A DNA stretch of 64,000 nucleotides, from positions 151,902-215,901 of the forward strand of contig NZ_FOMJ01000004.1 of NCBI RefSeq assembly GCF_900112605.1. Direction: 5' to 3'. This document shows, piece after piece, positions 9,100 to 18,340 of the stretch (positions within the stretch are counted from its first letter, which is position 1; each line of letters opens with the position of its first letter). The DNA comes from Thiohalospira halophila DSM 15071 (GTDB lineage Bacteria > Pseudomonadota > Gammaproteobacteria > Thiohalospirales > Thiohalospiraceae). Position numbers and translations under genes: made by a program. The notes beneath the pieces were generated by a model, which was given only the letters and a program-made list of their open reading frames with translations, was not told where the DNA came from and made no database searches.

Positions 9100-10800
9100 T
9101 CAGCCCTTGCGGCGCGCCGCCTGGACCCGGCGGTAGACTTCGAGGACGGCGCGGTGGTCGCCGGCATCGGGGCTGTCCACGGCCAGCGTTCCCATCTCCC
9201 AGGGGGAGCCCGCCAGCGCTGCCTCCGCCCAGGTCAGGGCGGGGCCGCCGTGGGCCCATTCCAGGGCCGGCCGCAGCCGGGTCGAGGCGCCCTGGCGGTG
9301 CCACTCCAGCAGATCCGCCAGGGCGCGGTAGGCGCGATCCCGGCGGGCATCCCGTGGCGTCTCCCGGGCGGCCTCCAGGCTCTCTTCCAGGGCGTCGAGG
9401 TCGCCGGCGGTGGCCGCCAGGCGCAGCTTGAGCTCGCCCAGGGTCAGGCCGGACCAGCCGCTGCCCTTGTCAGCGGCGATGCCGATGAAACCGGTCACCG
9501 GCTGCAGTTCGCTGTAGCCGCCGTTCTCCAGCCGGGCCAGTAGCGCCCCCGCCTCGGCCGCCGACAGTTCGGGGCCGGCGGCGATGGCATCGCGGAAGGC
9601 GCGGCCCTCGTTATGGTTCTCGAACAGCAGGTCCTCCCGCGGGTAGACCTCGGACAGCCCCGGGACCAGCAGCCGGCAGACCGGCAGGCCCAGTTCCGGG
9701 TAGTCGGCGACCCAGACATCGAGCCCCTGGCGTTCCAGGTCGGCGCACATGGCCTGAAAGGCGGCCTCGTTGTCCCCCGGCGAGGCCCAGGGGGTGAAGT
9801 CGGGGTCCTGCTCCCCGGCCAGGTTGCTCCAGCCCAGGCGGCCGCTGCCGTCGGTGAAGTGGAGCTCCAGGTTGTGGGGCTCGGCCAGTTCGGCATCGTC
9901 GAAGGTGGGGGCCTCGAAACCGGCCAGGTGCGTGCCCCGGCCCTGGAGGAGTTCGGTGGTCGCCCGTTCCAGGGCGACGCCGAAGTCCGGGTGGGCGCCA
10001 AAGGAGGCGATGACGCCGCCGTCCCGCGGGTGGCGCACCACCACGCCGGCCACCGGGAAACGGCCGCCGGCGGAGGCATCCACCGCCCTCGGCCGGAAGC
10101 CGCGCTGGCGCAATGCCGCCAGCGCCCGGGTAACAGCTGGATAACGCTCGACGATGGCCTCCGGCAGCGGCGGCATGGGCGCCGCCTCCGCCAGCAGAGT
10201 GGCCCGGGCCGCCCGTTCCAGCACCTCGGAGAGCGCCTGGACCCGCGCCTCCGCCGGGGTGTTGCCGGCGGCCATGCCGTTACTGGCATAGAGGGAGGCG
10301 AGGATATTGGCCGGGAAGTAGCGCGTGGCCCCGTCCCGATGCCGGGTAAAGGGCAGCGCGGTAATCCGGTCGCCGTCGCTGTTGCGCTCGTGCAGCGCGG
10401 CCGCATCCAGCTCGCCGTCGGGGTCGTACCAGGCCAGCAGTTCCGGATCCAGGCACTGCTCGCGCCAGCGCGCCGGGTCCACCGAGCGCTCGTCGGGGTG
10501 GAAGAGGAAGTCGCCGGCCGCCGGGGCCAGGTAGTAGTCCGTGAAGAAGTAGCCGGTGGCCAGCCGCTCCACGAACTCCCCCAGGGCGCTGGCCAGGCAG
10601 GCGCGCCGGCCGGTCCCCTTGCCGTTACTGAACAGGCGCCCGCAGTCACGGGCACGCAGGTGCAGGGACCAGACGCCGGGCACCGGTCGTTGCCAGCCGG
10701 TGGTGCGTACGCCAATACGAAGCCCGCGCAGGCTGTGGCCCACGCGGGCGACGGTTTGTTCCGGGGCGGCGTCCTTGCCGGGGATCCGTGTTGTGTGCAA
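9100..10800 (-). CDS. ycaO: YcaO protein (RimO accessory, ribosomal S12 methylthiolation)
   Basis: 566 aa, close to E. coli YcaO (586 aa). The YcaO ATP-grasp-like domain spans roughly 60-400: SNGKGTGRRACLASALGEFV, SNGMAAGNTPAEARVQAL and SEVLERAAR are hallmark ATP/Mg-binding segments. The C-terminal part (about 420-560) is helical and TPR-like, as in the E. coli protein. YcaO assists RimO in beta-methylthiolation of ribosomal protein S12. The only usable start is TTG at 10798-10800. It lies one base after the stop of a 10-codon reading frame and next to a stable hairpin, suggesting controlled translation. It follows fis on the same strand. Confidence 0.88.
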   Translation of the reverse strand: MHTTRIPGKDAAPEQTVARVGHSLRGLRIGVRTTGWQRPVPGVWSLHLRARDCGRLFSNGKGTGRRACLASALGEFVERLATGYFFTDYYLAPAAGDFLFHPDERSVDPARWREQCLDPELLAWYDPDGELDAAALHERNSDGDRITALPFTRHRDGATRYFPANILASLYASNGMAAGNTPAEARVQALSEVLERAARATLLAEAAPMPPLPEAIVERYPAVTRALAALRQRGFRPRAVDASAGGRFPVAGVVVRHPRDGGVIASFGAHPDFGVALERATTELLQGRGTHLAGFEAPTFDDAELAEPHNLELHFTDGSGRLGWSNLAGEQDPDFTPWASPGDNEAAFQAMCADLERQGLDVWVADYPELGLPVCRLLVPGLSEVYPREDLLFENHNEGRAFRDAIAAGPELSAAEAGALLARLENGGYSELQPVTGFIGIAADKGSGWSGLTLGELKLRLAATAGDLDALEESLEAARETPRDARRDRAYRALADLLEWHRQGASTRLRPALEWAHGGPALTWAEAALAGSPWEMGTLAVDSPDAGDHRAVLEVYRRVQAARRKG

Positions 10801-10801
10801 G

Positions 10802-10834
10802 TTACGGTCTGCCGTTGGGGTAACAGACCGTCAT
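10802..10834 (-). CDS. Possible 10-codon leader ORF upstream of ycaO
   Basis: ATG (10832-10834) preceded by GGGGAG, encoding MTVCYPNGRP and ending TAA one base before the TTG start of ycaO. The frame lies within an inverted repeat (ACGGTCTG / CAGACCGT). The ribosome-binding site and the precise stop/start abutment make it a candidate coupling leader, but an ORF this short can occur by chance. Confidence 0.3.
   Translation of the reverse strand: MTVCYPNGRP
10804..10831 (-). promoter_or_regulatory. Hairpin over the ycaO translation start region
   Basis: Perfect 8-bp inverted repeat, ACGGTCTG (10804-10811) and CAGACCGT (10824-10831), with a 12-base loop. It lies between fis and ycaO, four bases from the ycaO TTG. 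There is no T-tract, so it is not a typical intrinsic terminator. It could occlude or space ribosomes at ycaO. Confidence 0.4.
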
Positions 10835-10853
10835 GCTACTCCCCGGGGCGGTC

Positions 10854-11153
10854 TCAGGCCATGTTGTAGCGCTTGAGCTTGGTGCGCAGGGTACCGCGGC
10901 TGATGCCGAGGATCTCCGAGGCGCGGCTCTGGTTACCGCGGGTGTAGATCATCACCGTCTCCAGCAGGGGCGGCTCCACCTGATCCAGTACCCGGCGGTA
11001 GAGTTCGTTGGGGGCGTGGCCGTCGAGTTCGGCGAAGTAACGCGACAGCGCCTTCTCCAGACAGACGTCCAGGCGCGGGGGGCGGTGGGTCCCCATCTCG
11101 GTGGTGGGGGTCGGCTGCTCGGTATTCAGTCCATGGTGAGTCTGGGTATACAT
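10854..11153 (-). CDS. fis: Fis family nucleoid protein
   Basis: 99 aa (E. coli Fis is 98). The C-terminal helix-turn-helix is nearly canonical (ILGISRGTLRTKLKRYNM), preceded by the dimerisation helices (LLETVMIYTRGNQSRA). The N-terminal beta-hairpin arm is less conserved. ATG 11151-11153 is chosen because AGGAGG lies eight bases upstream. Fis bends DNA and tunes transcription of stable RNA and many other genes with growth phase. In enterics it follows dusB; here it stands alone ahead of ycaO and diverges from the glutamate dehydrogenase gene. Confidence 0.93.
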   Translation of the reverse strand: MYTQTHHGLNTEQPTPTTEMGTHRPPRLDVCLEKALSRYFAELDGHAPNELYRRVLDQVEPPLLETVMIYTRGNQSRASEILGISRGTLRTKLKRYNMA

Positions 11154-11338
11154 CACTGATTCCTCCTGGAAGGACATTGCCGCTAGGGACGTGAGAGAAA
11201 CTAGCAGCCGACCGTTAGATGACCGTTATTTCGCCTCTCGTGCCCGGTAACGGCCGATGTTCGCTCGATCGGTACCATTGCTTGCCGCCCCCCTGTGGCG
11301 GGGTTAGGGTCGGATCCAGAGACGGGTGAGGAGGGTCC

Positions 11339-14300
11339 ATGGAACGCGAACCCGAACAGCAGTGGATAACGATACGGCGCCGGGCCGAGGAGGAGGCCAG
11401 CGCCGGCTTCGTCGCCTTCGTGGAGGCGTGCTACGCCGGCATGGCGGCGGAGGACCTGGCCGAGCGCAGCCCCGAGGATCTGGTCGGCGCCGCCCGCGCC
11501 CACTGGGCCCTGCTCCACCAGCCGCGCCGCCCCGGGGAGCGCCACCTGCGCGTCCACAACCCGGATCGGGAGGTCGATGGCTGGTGGAGCCCCCACACCG
11601 TGGTGGAGCTGGTCCAGGCCGATCGCCCCTTCCTGGTGGACTCCCTGCGCCTGGCCCTGAATCGCCACGGCCTCGCCATTCACTGGACGGTGCATCCCGT
11701 GGTCGCCGTGGAGCGGGATGCCGAGGGCGCCGTCCTCGCCACCGGCCGGGGCGAGCCGGAGGCGGTGCTGCGCCTGGAGGTGGATCGCCGCGCCGACACG
11801 GATAACGCCGCCCTGGCCGGGGAGCTGGAGGCGGTCCTGGCGACGCTGGACGCCGTGGTGGACGACTGGCAACCCATGGTGGCCCGGCTGGAGGAGGCTG
11901 CGGCCGCCATGGGAGGAGCGCCGGTGGCCGGTGCCGGGGAGGCCGCCGAGTTCCTGCGCTGGCTGGCCGGCGACCACTTTACCCTCCTGGGCTATCGCGC
12001 CCACACCCTGGAGATGGATGCCGACGGCCCGCACCTGTGCGTGGAGGCGCACTCGGGGCTGGGCATGCTGCGCGGGCCCGAGGCCCATCGGCGCTCCACC
12101 ACCTTCGATGCCCTGCCCCGCGCCTACCGGGAGGAGGCCACGCGGCCGGAGCCGCTGCTCATCACCAAGAGCCGGCGCCGCTCCACCATCCACCGCCAGG
12201 GCTACCTGGACATGGTCGGCGTCCGTCGCTTCGACGAGCAGGGCCGGGTGGTCGGGGAATGGCGCTTCCTGGGCCTGTTCACCTCCAACGCCCACCACGA
12301 GCGCCCCCACCGGATCCCGCTGCTGCGGGAGAAGGTCGCGGCGGTGATGGAGCGCTCCGGCCTGGAGCCGCGCAGCCACGCCGGCAAGGCGCTCTACAAC
12401 ACCCTGGAGACCCTGCCCCGGGACGAACTCTTCCAGGCCGATAGCGAACAGCTCCTGGCGGCGGCGCGAGCCATCGTCCAGCTGCAGGAGCGCCAGCGGG
12501 TGCGTCTGGTGCTGCGCCCGGACCCCTTCGGCCGCTTCATGGCGGCGCTGGTCCACGTCCCCCGGGAGGACTTCGACACCCGCCTGCGCCTGGCCATCCA
12601 GTCCCTGCTTACCGCCGAACTGGGTGCCCACGGCGTGGACGTCAGCGTCTGGCTGGACGACTCGGAGCTGGCCCGGGTCTATCTCCTGCTCCATACCGAC
12701 CCGGCCGCCTTCCCCGAGCCGGATGTCCGCGAGCTGGAGGAGCGGCTGGCGGCGCTGGCCCGGGGCTGGGGCAAGCGGCTGGGGGCCGAGCTCATCCAGC
12801 TCCACGGCGAGGCCCGGGGGCTGGCGCTGGAGGAGCGCTATCGCGACGCCTTCCCCGCCTCCTATCGCGACCAGCACCGGGTGGAGACCGCCGCCGCCGA
12901 CATCGATCGCATGGAGCGGCTGGCCGCCTCGGGCGGCATGGCCACCGCGCTGGAGCTGGGCGGCCCCGGCGGTCTGCGGCTGCGCCTGCTGCGGACGGAG
13001 CGGCCCTTCGGCCTCTCCGATCTGCTGCCGGTGCTGGAGCACCTGGGTGTGCGGGTGGCGGACCAGCAGTCCCACGCCCTGCGCCCGGCCGAGGGCGGTG
13101 TGATCTGGCTGCAGGACCTGGGGCTGGAAGGCGGTCCGGCGGAGGATGCCAGCGGCGAGCGGGCGGATGCCTTCCGGGAGGCCTTCCAGCGGGTCTGGAA
13201 CGGCGAGGCCGAGGACGACGACTTCAACCGCCTGGTCCTCCACGCCGGCCTGGACTGGCGCGAGGCGGATCTGCTGCGCGCCGCCCACCGCTGGCTCCAC
13301 CAGACCGGCCTGCCCTTCGGCCAGGGTTTTACCGCCCGCGCCCTGGCGGAGCAGGGTCAGATCGCCCGGCTCCTGGTGGACCTCTTCAATACCCGCTTCG
13401 ACCCGGCGCTGGACGAGGCGACCCGGACCCAGCGGACCGAGCGGCTCACCGACGGGATCGAACGCTCCCTGGAGGCGGTCCCCGGGGCCGATACCGACCG
13501 CGTCCTGCGCCGGCTGCTGGCACTGGTCCAGGCCACGGTGCGCACCAACCGCTTCCGCAGCGACGTGCCGGCCCTGGCGCTGAAGATCGAATCCCGCCGG
13601 CTGAGTGAGCTGCCGGAGCCGCGCCCCGCCCACGAGATCTTCGTCCACGCCCCCCACGTGGAGGGCGTCCACCTGCGCGGCGGTGACGTCGCCCGGGGCG
13701 GGATCCGCTGGTCCGACCGGCGGGCCGACTACCGCACCGAGGTCCTGGGACTGATGAAGACCCAGATGGTAAAGAATGCCGTCATCGTGCCGGTGGGCGC
13801 CAAGGGCGGCTTCGTGGTCAAGGGCCCGCGCCCCGGCGAGGAGGAGCCGGTGGCCGGCGAGGCCGCCTACGCCGACTGGATCCGCGCCCTCCTCTCGGTG
13901 ACCGACAACCTGGATGGCGAGGATCGGGCCGTGCCGCCGGCGGAGGTAGTCCGCCACGATGGCGATGACCCCTACTTCGTGGTGGCCGCCGACAAGGGCA
14001 CGGCCACCTTCTCGGACACCGCCAACGCCATCGCCACCGAGGCCGGCTTCTGGCTGGGGGACGCCTTCGCCTCCGGCGGCTCCGCCGGCTACGACCACAA
14101 GGCGCTGGGGATCACCGCCCGGGGTGCCTGGGAGTCGGTGCGCCGCCACTTCCGCGAGCTGGACCGCGACCCCGAGCGGGACCCGGTGACGGTGGTGGGG
14201 ATCGGCTCCATGAACGGGGACGTCTTCGGCAACGGCCTGCTGCGCTCGCGCACCGTGCAGCTCGTCGGCGCCTTCACCCACCGCGAGATCTTCCTGGACC

Positions 14301-16093
14301 CGGATCCCGATCCCGAGGCCAGCTACCGCGAGCGGGAGCGCCTCTTCCACGCCGGCCGCGGCGGCTGGAGCGAGTACGACCCCGCCGTGATCTCCGAGGG
14401 CGGCGGCGTCTGGCCCCGCAGTGCCAAGGCCATCCCCCTCTCGCCCCGGTTGCGGGAGCGGCTTGGGGTCGAGGCCGAGGAGCTGCCGCCGGAGGCCGTG
14501 ATCCGGGCCCTGCTCGCCGCGCCGGTGGACCTCCTGTTCAACGGGGCCGTGGGGACCTTCATCAAGGCCGTGGACGAGGGCCACGAGGCCACCGGCGATC
14601 GGGCCAACGACGCCCTGCGCGTGGACGCCACCGAGCTGCGCTGTACCGTCATCGGCGAGGGGGGCAACCTGGGGATGACCCAGCGCGCCCGGGTGGAGGC
14701 GGCTCGCCACGGCGTCCGCGTCTTCGCCGACTTCATCGACAACGCCGCCGGCGTGGACACCTCCGACCACGAGGTGAACGTGAAGATCGGGGTGGATGGC
14801 GCCGTGGCCGCCGGGGAGCTGCCGGCCGCCGAGCGCGATCCCCTCGTCGGCGGGGTCGCCGACGAGGTGGCCGAGCAGGTCCTCACCAACTGCCGGGACC
14901 AGGCCCAGGCCCTGGGCGTGGCAGCCCACACCGCCGTGGACCGGCTGGACGTCCATGCCCGGCTGGCGCGGCGCCTGGAGCGGGCCGGCTACCTGGACCG
15001 GCGCGGCTGGGCCTTCCCCGACGAGGCCGAGATCGCCGATCGTCGCCGCGACGGCGAGGCCCTGGCCGCCCCGGAGCTGGCGGTCCTCATGGCCCTGGCC
15101 CGGCAGGAGTGCCAGGACGCACTGGCCGCCGACGCCCTCTGCGGGGATCCGGACCTGGACGAGGAGGTGAGCGCCTACTTCCCTCGCGGCATCGTGGCGC
15201 GGCTGCCCGACGTCGGGGCGCGCCACCGCCTGCGCAACGCCATCGCCGCCTGCATGGTGACCAACCAGCTCATCAATCGCATGGGCCCCTCCTTCCCCCT
15301 GCGGATGGCGGAACAGACCGGTGCGAGCTACCCGGAGGTGGCGCGCGCCTTCCTGGTCGCCCGGCAGGTCTTCGATCTCTCCGCCCTGTGGCAGGAGGTG
15401 GAGGCGCTGGAGGGTGAGCTGCCGGCGGCGGTGATCTACGACCTGCTGGGCGCGCTGCGCCAGCTCGGCCGCCGCGCCACCCTCTGGCTGTTGCGCAACC
15501 GGCCCGACAGTCCCCCCATCGGCGAGACCGCCGAGCCCCTGCGAGCCACCGTTGCCGCCCTGGTCAACGAGCTGCCCGGCTGCGCCGATCCCGCCGCCGC
15601 CGACCGCATGGAGCAGGAACGCGCGGCACTCATCGAGCGTGGCGTCCCCGAGGGGCTGGCCGGACGCATCGCCGGCCTGCCCTATCTGCTGCCGGGACTG
15701 GACATCGCCGAGCTGGCCGGGGCCCACGGGCTGGCAGCGGACATCGTGGGCACCCTCTACTTCCGCCTGGGCCACTATCTGGGGCTGGACTGGCTCCGCG
15801 ACCGGATTGCCGAACTCCCCGCCGAGCCCTACTGGGAGCGCATGGCCCGCAATGCCCTGCGCGACGATACCGCCCGGCTGCACCGCATGGTGACCCAGGC
15901 GGCCCTCGAAGAGGCCGGCGACGCCGGGGACGCCGAGACCATCCTGACCCGCTGGACCGAGACCCACGCCGGCCCGGTGGAACGCCTGCGCGGCCGCATG
16001 GAGGAGTTGAGTGCCACCCCCGGGGACCTCGCCCGCCTCACTGTGGCCGCGGACGCCGTGCGTCGGCTGCTAAGGGCGACCGAGGGGGGATGA
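11339..16093 (+). CDS. gdhB: Large NAD-dependent glutamate dehydrogenase (about 180 kDa class)
   Basis: 1584 aa, the size of the L_180 class found in Pseudomonas, Caulobacter and Streptomyces. It catalyses oxidative deamination of glutamate to 2-oxoglutarate with NAD+ and is mainly catabolic. A long N-terminal regulatory region (ACT-like segments, 1 to about 700) precedes the catalytic core. The substrate-binding segment RGGIRWSDRRADYRTEVLGL with MKTQMVKN and GAKGGFVVKG lies near 785-832. The Rossmann nucleotide site GIGSMNGDVFGNG lies near 952-964. A helical C-terminal domain follows. The start ATG has GAGGAGGG upstream. It is monocistronic and divergent from fis across a 185-base gap that should hold both promoters. 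Confidence 0.93.
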   Translation: MEREPEQQWITIRRRAEEEASAGFVAFVEACYAGMAAEDLAERSPEDLVGAARAHWALLHQPRRPGERHLRVHNPDREVDGWWSPHTVVELVQADRPFLVDSLRLALNRHGLAIHWTVHPVVAVERDAEGAVLATGRGEPEAVLRLEVDRRADTDNAALAGELEAVLATLDAVVDDWQPMVARLEEAAAAMGGAPVAGAGEAAEFLRWLAGDHFTLLGYRAHTLEMDADGPHLCVEAHSGLGMLRGPEAHRRSTTFDALPRAYREEATRPEPLLITKSRRRSTIHRQGYLDMVGVRRFDEQGRVVGEWRFLGLFTSNAHHERPHRIPLLREKVAAVMERSGLEPRSHAGKALYNTLETLPRDELFQADSEQLLAAARAIVQLQERQRVRLVLRPDPFGRFMAALVHVPREDFDTRLRLAIQSLLTAELGAHGVDVSVWLDDSELARVYLLLHTDPAAFPEPDVRELEERLAALARGWGKRLGAELIQLHGEARGLALEERYRDAFPASYRDQHRVETAAADIDRMERLAASGGMATALELGGPGGLRLRLLRTERPFGLSDLLPVLEHLGVRVADQQSHALRPAEGGVIWLQDLGLEGGPAEDASGERADAFREAFQRVWNGEAEDDDFNRLVLHAGLDWREADLLRAAHRWLHQTGLPFGQGFTARALAEQGQIARLLVDLFNTRFDPALDEATRTQRTERLTDGIERSLEAVPGADTDRVLRRLLALVQATVRTNRFRSDVPALALKIESRRLSELPEPRPAHEIFVHAPHVEGVHLRGGDVARGGIRWSDRRADYRTEVLGLMKTQMVKNAVIVPVGAKGGFVVKGPRPGEEEPVAGEAAYADWIRALLSVTDNLDGEDRAVPPAEVVRHDGDDPYFVVAADKGTATFSDTANAIATEAGFWLGDAFASGGSAGYDHKALGITARGAWESVRRHFRELDRDPERDPVTVVGIGSMNGDVFGNGLLRSRTVQLVGAFTHREIFLDPDPDPEASYRERERLFHAGRGGWSEYDPAVISEGGGVWPRSAKAIPLSPRLRERLGVEAEELPPEAVIRALLAAPVDLLFNGAVGTFIKAVDEGHEATGDRANDALRVDATELRCTVIGEGGNLGMTQRARVEAARHGVRVFADFIDNAAGVDTSDHEVNVKIGVDGAVAAGELPAAERDPLVGGVADEVAEQVLTNCRDQAQALGVAAHTAVDRLDVHARLARRLERAGYLDRRGWAFPDEAEIADRRRDGEALAAPELAVLMALARQECQDALAADALCGDPDLDEEVSAYFPRGIVARLPDVGARHRLRNAIAACMVTNQLINRMGPSFPLRMAEQTGASYPEVARAFLVARQVFDLSALWQEVEALEGELPAAVIYDLLGALRQLGRRATLWLLRNRPDSPPIGETAEPLRATVAALVNELPGCADPAAADRMEQERAALIERGVPEGLAGRIAGLPYLLPGLDIAELAGAHGLAADIVGTLYFRLGHYLGLDWLRDRIAELPAEPYWERMARNALRDDTARLHRMVTQAALEEAGDAGDAETILTRWTETHAGPVERLRGRMEELSATPGDLARLTVAADAVRRLLRATEGG

Positions 16094-16123
16094 CGCTGAG
16101 CGGGAAGCGCCGGTATCAGGTGA

Positions 16124-16468
16124 TCATGTTGCCGGGCGCTGAAGAGCTTCCAGCGCTGTAATCAGTGGCGCGAGGTCATCCTGGATGATGCTCCAGAGGG
16201 TGTCGTCATCAATTCCCAGGTAACCATGGATGAGGCGATTACGAGTCGCGATCACTTGTCGCCACGGGATGTCCGGATGGTTGTTTCGAACGGCCTCGGG
16301 GACATGAGTGGCGGCCTCCCCGATAAGCTCCAGATTCCGGAGCGTAGCATCATAGATAAGCTGGTTATTCACGAATCCCGCCTGGTCCAGTTCGGCAGTA
16401 TAGCTCTGTGCCGCGCGGGCAAAACGCAGCATGTCATCGATATAGAAGCGCCATTCGCGCTCAGGCAC
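16124..16468 (-). CDS. hepT: HepT-like HEPN toxin (DUF86)
   Basis: 114 aa, all-helical HEPN protein of the DUF86 group. The catalytic RX4HXY motif is intact (RNRLIHGY, R76, H81, Y83). HepT toxins are RNases silenced by their partner MntA, which AMPylates the HEPN tyrosine. The GTG start at 16466-16468 overlaps the end of the nucleotidyltransferase gene by eight bases, so the pair forms one operon. It is convergent with the glutamate dehydrogenase gene. Confidence 0.88.
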   Translation of the reverse strand: MPEREWRFYIDDMLRFARAAQSYTAELDQAGFVNNQLIYDATLRNLELIGEAATHVPEAVRNNHPDIPWRQVIATRNRLIHGYLGIDDDTLWSIIQDDLAPLITALEALQRPAT

Positions 16469-16751
16469 GGATGGCCTCGTGCTCGATGAACGGGCGTAGC
16501 TCCGGCCGGAGGGCCTTGTCCGTCACCAGATCCACTGGCTTGCCCAGCAGGTCTTCGAGGTAGAATTGCACGCCGAAGTAGCGACTGGACGTGGCCGGGC
16601 CATCGAACCGGACCAGGATGTCGATATCGCTCCCGAGGGTCGCCTCGTTGCGGACCACGGAACCGAACAGAGCAAGGGAGTCCACGCCGAATCGGTCGTG
16701 GAGTTCGTCCCGGTGCTCGGCCAGTACTTTCAGGATCTCGTTTCGGTCCAT
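16461..16751 (-). CDS. mntA: MntA-like minimal nucleotidyltransferase antitoxin
   Basis: 96 aa. The nucleotidyltransferase signature GSX10DXD is exact: GS at 30-31 and DID at 42-44 (LGSDIDILVRF). This is the MNT partner of HepT; known MntA proteins transfer AMP to the toxin tyrosine. The start at ATG 16749-16751 gives the usual length for the family; in-frame codons further upstream would add a tail unlike the family. It precedes and overlaps hepT. Confidence 0.88.
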   Translation of the reverse strand: MDRNEILKVLAEHRDELHDRFGVDSLALFGSVVRNEATLGSDIDILVRFDGPATSSRYFGVQFYLEDLLGKPVDLVTDKALRPELRPFIEHEAIRA

Positions 16752-16838
16752 GCCTCGGTACTCCGTCCGGTCTTCTCCTACATGACAAGCTATATTCCCC
16801 CGGCTGTCCAGTAGCCGGGATCGGGCTACCCTGAGGCC

Positions 16839-17240
16839 ATGGATGAGGAGAGAGAAGGTCATGACTCGCTGCCGCCACGGCCGGTCCGCTGGTTGCTGCT
16901 GGGGCTGGCGCACCTCTTCGTCGGCTTAGGGATGCTCGGGGTCGCGCTGCCGGGGGTGCCCACCGTCCCCTTCCTGCTGCTGGCGGCGTGGACGGCCGGC
17001 CGCAGCTCGCCGCGCTTCCATCGCTGGCTCTACAACCACCCCCGCCTGGGCCCGCCGCTCATCCAGTGGCGGGACCGCCGCGCCATCGGCCGCCGCAGCA
17101 AGGCGCTGGCGGTGACCCTGCTGCTGGCGAGTTGGTCGATCCTCTACTGGCAGGGCCTCCACCCCTGGCTACTGGTCGGCCTGGCGGCCTTCTTCGTGGT
17201 TCTGGGAAGCTGGCTGGTGACGCGGGCGGAGCCGGGGTAG
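16839..17240 (+). CDS. ybaN: YbaN-type DUF454 inner-membrane protein
   Basis: 133 aa. The first TM pair carries the family hallmark (GLGMLGVALPGVPTVPFLLLAA), followed by the cytoplasmic segment WLYNHPRLGPPLIQWRD and two further TM helices (about 87-125). Length and order match E. coli YbaN. Function is not established; a role in membrane homeostasis is often assumed. It diverges from the mntA-hepT pair across 87 bases. Confidence 0.88.
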   Translation: MDEEREGHDSLPPRPVRWLLLGLAHLFVGLGMLGVALPGVPTVPFLLLAAWTAGRSSPRFHRWLYNHPRLGPPLIQWRDRRAIGRRSKALAVTLLLASWSILYWQGLHPWLLVGLAAFFVVLGSWLVTRAEPG

Positions 17241-17354
17241 TACGAGGCAGCTACTTGCCCGGGTCAGGAGGAGCCATTGGATGGGGACTGGAATTCCCTC
17301 GCGGTCTCTGCAAGCCTTGCAGTAGAGGGGCGTGAAATCTGCACAGGGAAGTGC

Positions 17355-17591
17355 ATGAAGACGACGCGTTACTTTGCCGAGGTCAGTAAGCGACCCGATC
17401 GCGCTACTATCCAGTGGGAGTGGATCGAGCGCGTGGTGCGAGATCCCGTCCGGGAGGTTGTGCAGGAGGATGGTCGGATACGGCGCTGGGCTCCCATCGC
17501 CGAAGCCGGTGATCGCTACTTGCGGGTCATCCTTCTGGACGACGGGGAGACGGTTCACAACGCCTTTTTCGATCGGAGCATGAGGCCATGA
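17355..17591 (+). CDS. Small DUF4258-like partner of a DUF2283 protein
   Basis: 78 aa starting MKTTRYFAEVSKRPDRATI. Features are an early WEWIERVVRDP segment, WAPIAEAGDRYLRVILLDDG and the C-terminal NAFFDRSM. This shape (short beta-alpha protein, paired immediately upstream of DUF2283) recurs in bacteria as a presumed toxin-antitoxin-like couple. I assign DUF4258 similarity from pattern only. The start at 17355 removes a 26-codon upstream extension with no family resemblance. The stop overlaps the next gene by four bases. Confidence 0.6.
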   Translation: MKTTRYFAEVSKRPDRATIQWEWIERVVRDPVREVVQEDGRIRRWAPIAEAGDRYLRVILLDDGETVHNAFFDRSMRP

Positions 17592-17785
17592 AGGTCCAGT
17601 ATTTTCAGGATACCGACACGCTCTATATCGAGTTCAGGCCCGGCGAGATCGCCGAGAGCCGGGATCTGGATGAGAACACCCTGCTCGAGCTGGATGCGGA
17701 CGGCGCGATCTGCGCCATGACCATCGAACATGCCAGCACCCGAGCCGATATGCCCCGATTCTCCTTCGAGCCGATTGCGGCTTAA
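17588..17785 (+). CDS. DUF2283 family protein
   Basis: 65 aa with the complete short DUF2283 pattern: YFQDTDTLYIEF near the N-terminus, SRDLDENTLLELDADG in the middle and IEHAS towards the end. Function is not known. Members usually lie just downstream of a small DUF4258-like gene, as here with an ATGA overlap, and are suspected antitoxins or regulators. It is convergent with the cupin gene 12 bases away. Confidence 0.85.
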   Translation: MKVQYFQDTDTLYIEFRPGEIAESRDLDENTLLELDADGAICAMTIEHASTRADMPRFSFEPIAA

Positions 17786-17797
17786 CGGGGCGGAGCC

Positions 17798-18277
17798 TCA
17801 GTAGGGTGTCCCGTCCTTGTGGGTGAAGCGCCAGGCGCTATCCACCCATTCCGCCTGCAGATCGTCATCGGGGTAGACCACCCGGTCGCCCGGGGAGCGG
17901 TCGCCCACTTCCAGGTAGACCACCTCCACGTCGGACTCATTGACCAGCTGGTGGCCGTCCCCGGTGCCGGCGGGGGAGCCGACACACATGCCCGGCTCCA
18001 GCGGGGTTCGACCCGCATCGGTCACCAGGGTGGGCCGGCCCTCGAGGATGTAGAGGAACTCGTCCTGCTCGGAGTGGGCGTGGCGCAGGGCGGAGATCGC
18101 CCCCGGCGCAAGGCGGGTGAGGTTGACCCCGAAATGGCCCAGGCCGAAGAAGTCACCGAGCGGCCGCTTCTCCCGGCCCGCCATGCGCGAGGCGAAGGGC
18201 TCGGGATAGTTGGAGGGCCGGGTGCGCGGCGGCACCTCTTCGGCGGGGATGGCGGGGCGCGAGGGGGTATCTGCCAT
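17798..18277 (-). CDS. Cupin-domain protein
   Basis: 159-aa single cupin. Motif 1 is visible as LRHAHSEQDEFLYILEG, with the HxH...E metal ligands. Motif 2 is less typical (SPAGTGDGHQLVNES, with His). The C-terminal RVVYPDDDL and KDGTPY resemble cupins annotated as oxalate-decarboxylase or transcription-factor-like small cupins. The substrate is unknown. The divergent region upstream (63 bases) is shared with the next plus-strand genes. Confidence 0.85.
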   Translation of the reverse strand: MADTPSRPAIPAEEVPPRTRPSNYPEPFASRMAGREKRPLGDFFGLGHFGVNLTRLAPGAISALRHAHSEQDEFLYILEGRPTLVTDAGRTPLEPGMCVGSPAGTGDGHQLVNESDVEVVYLEVGDRSPGDRVVYPDDDLQAEWVDSAWRFTHKDGTPY

Positions 18278-18340
18278 GGGCGGCTCCTTCCAGTAGCGGT
18301 AGGCTGTCTTCCAGCGAGACCCTTTTCAGGACGGAGTACT

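Noticed and set aside
11201..15967. Uninterrupted 1588-codon frame on the minus strand opposite gdhB
   Set aside because: Antisense shadow of a GC-rich gene with third-position G/C; no family motifs, repetitive Gly/Gln/Val composition, while the plus strand encodes a full glutamate dehydrogenase.
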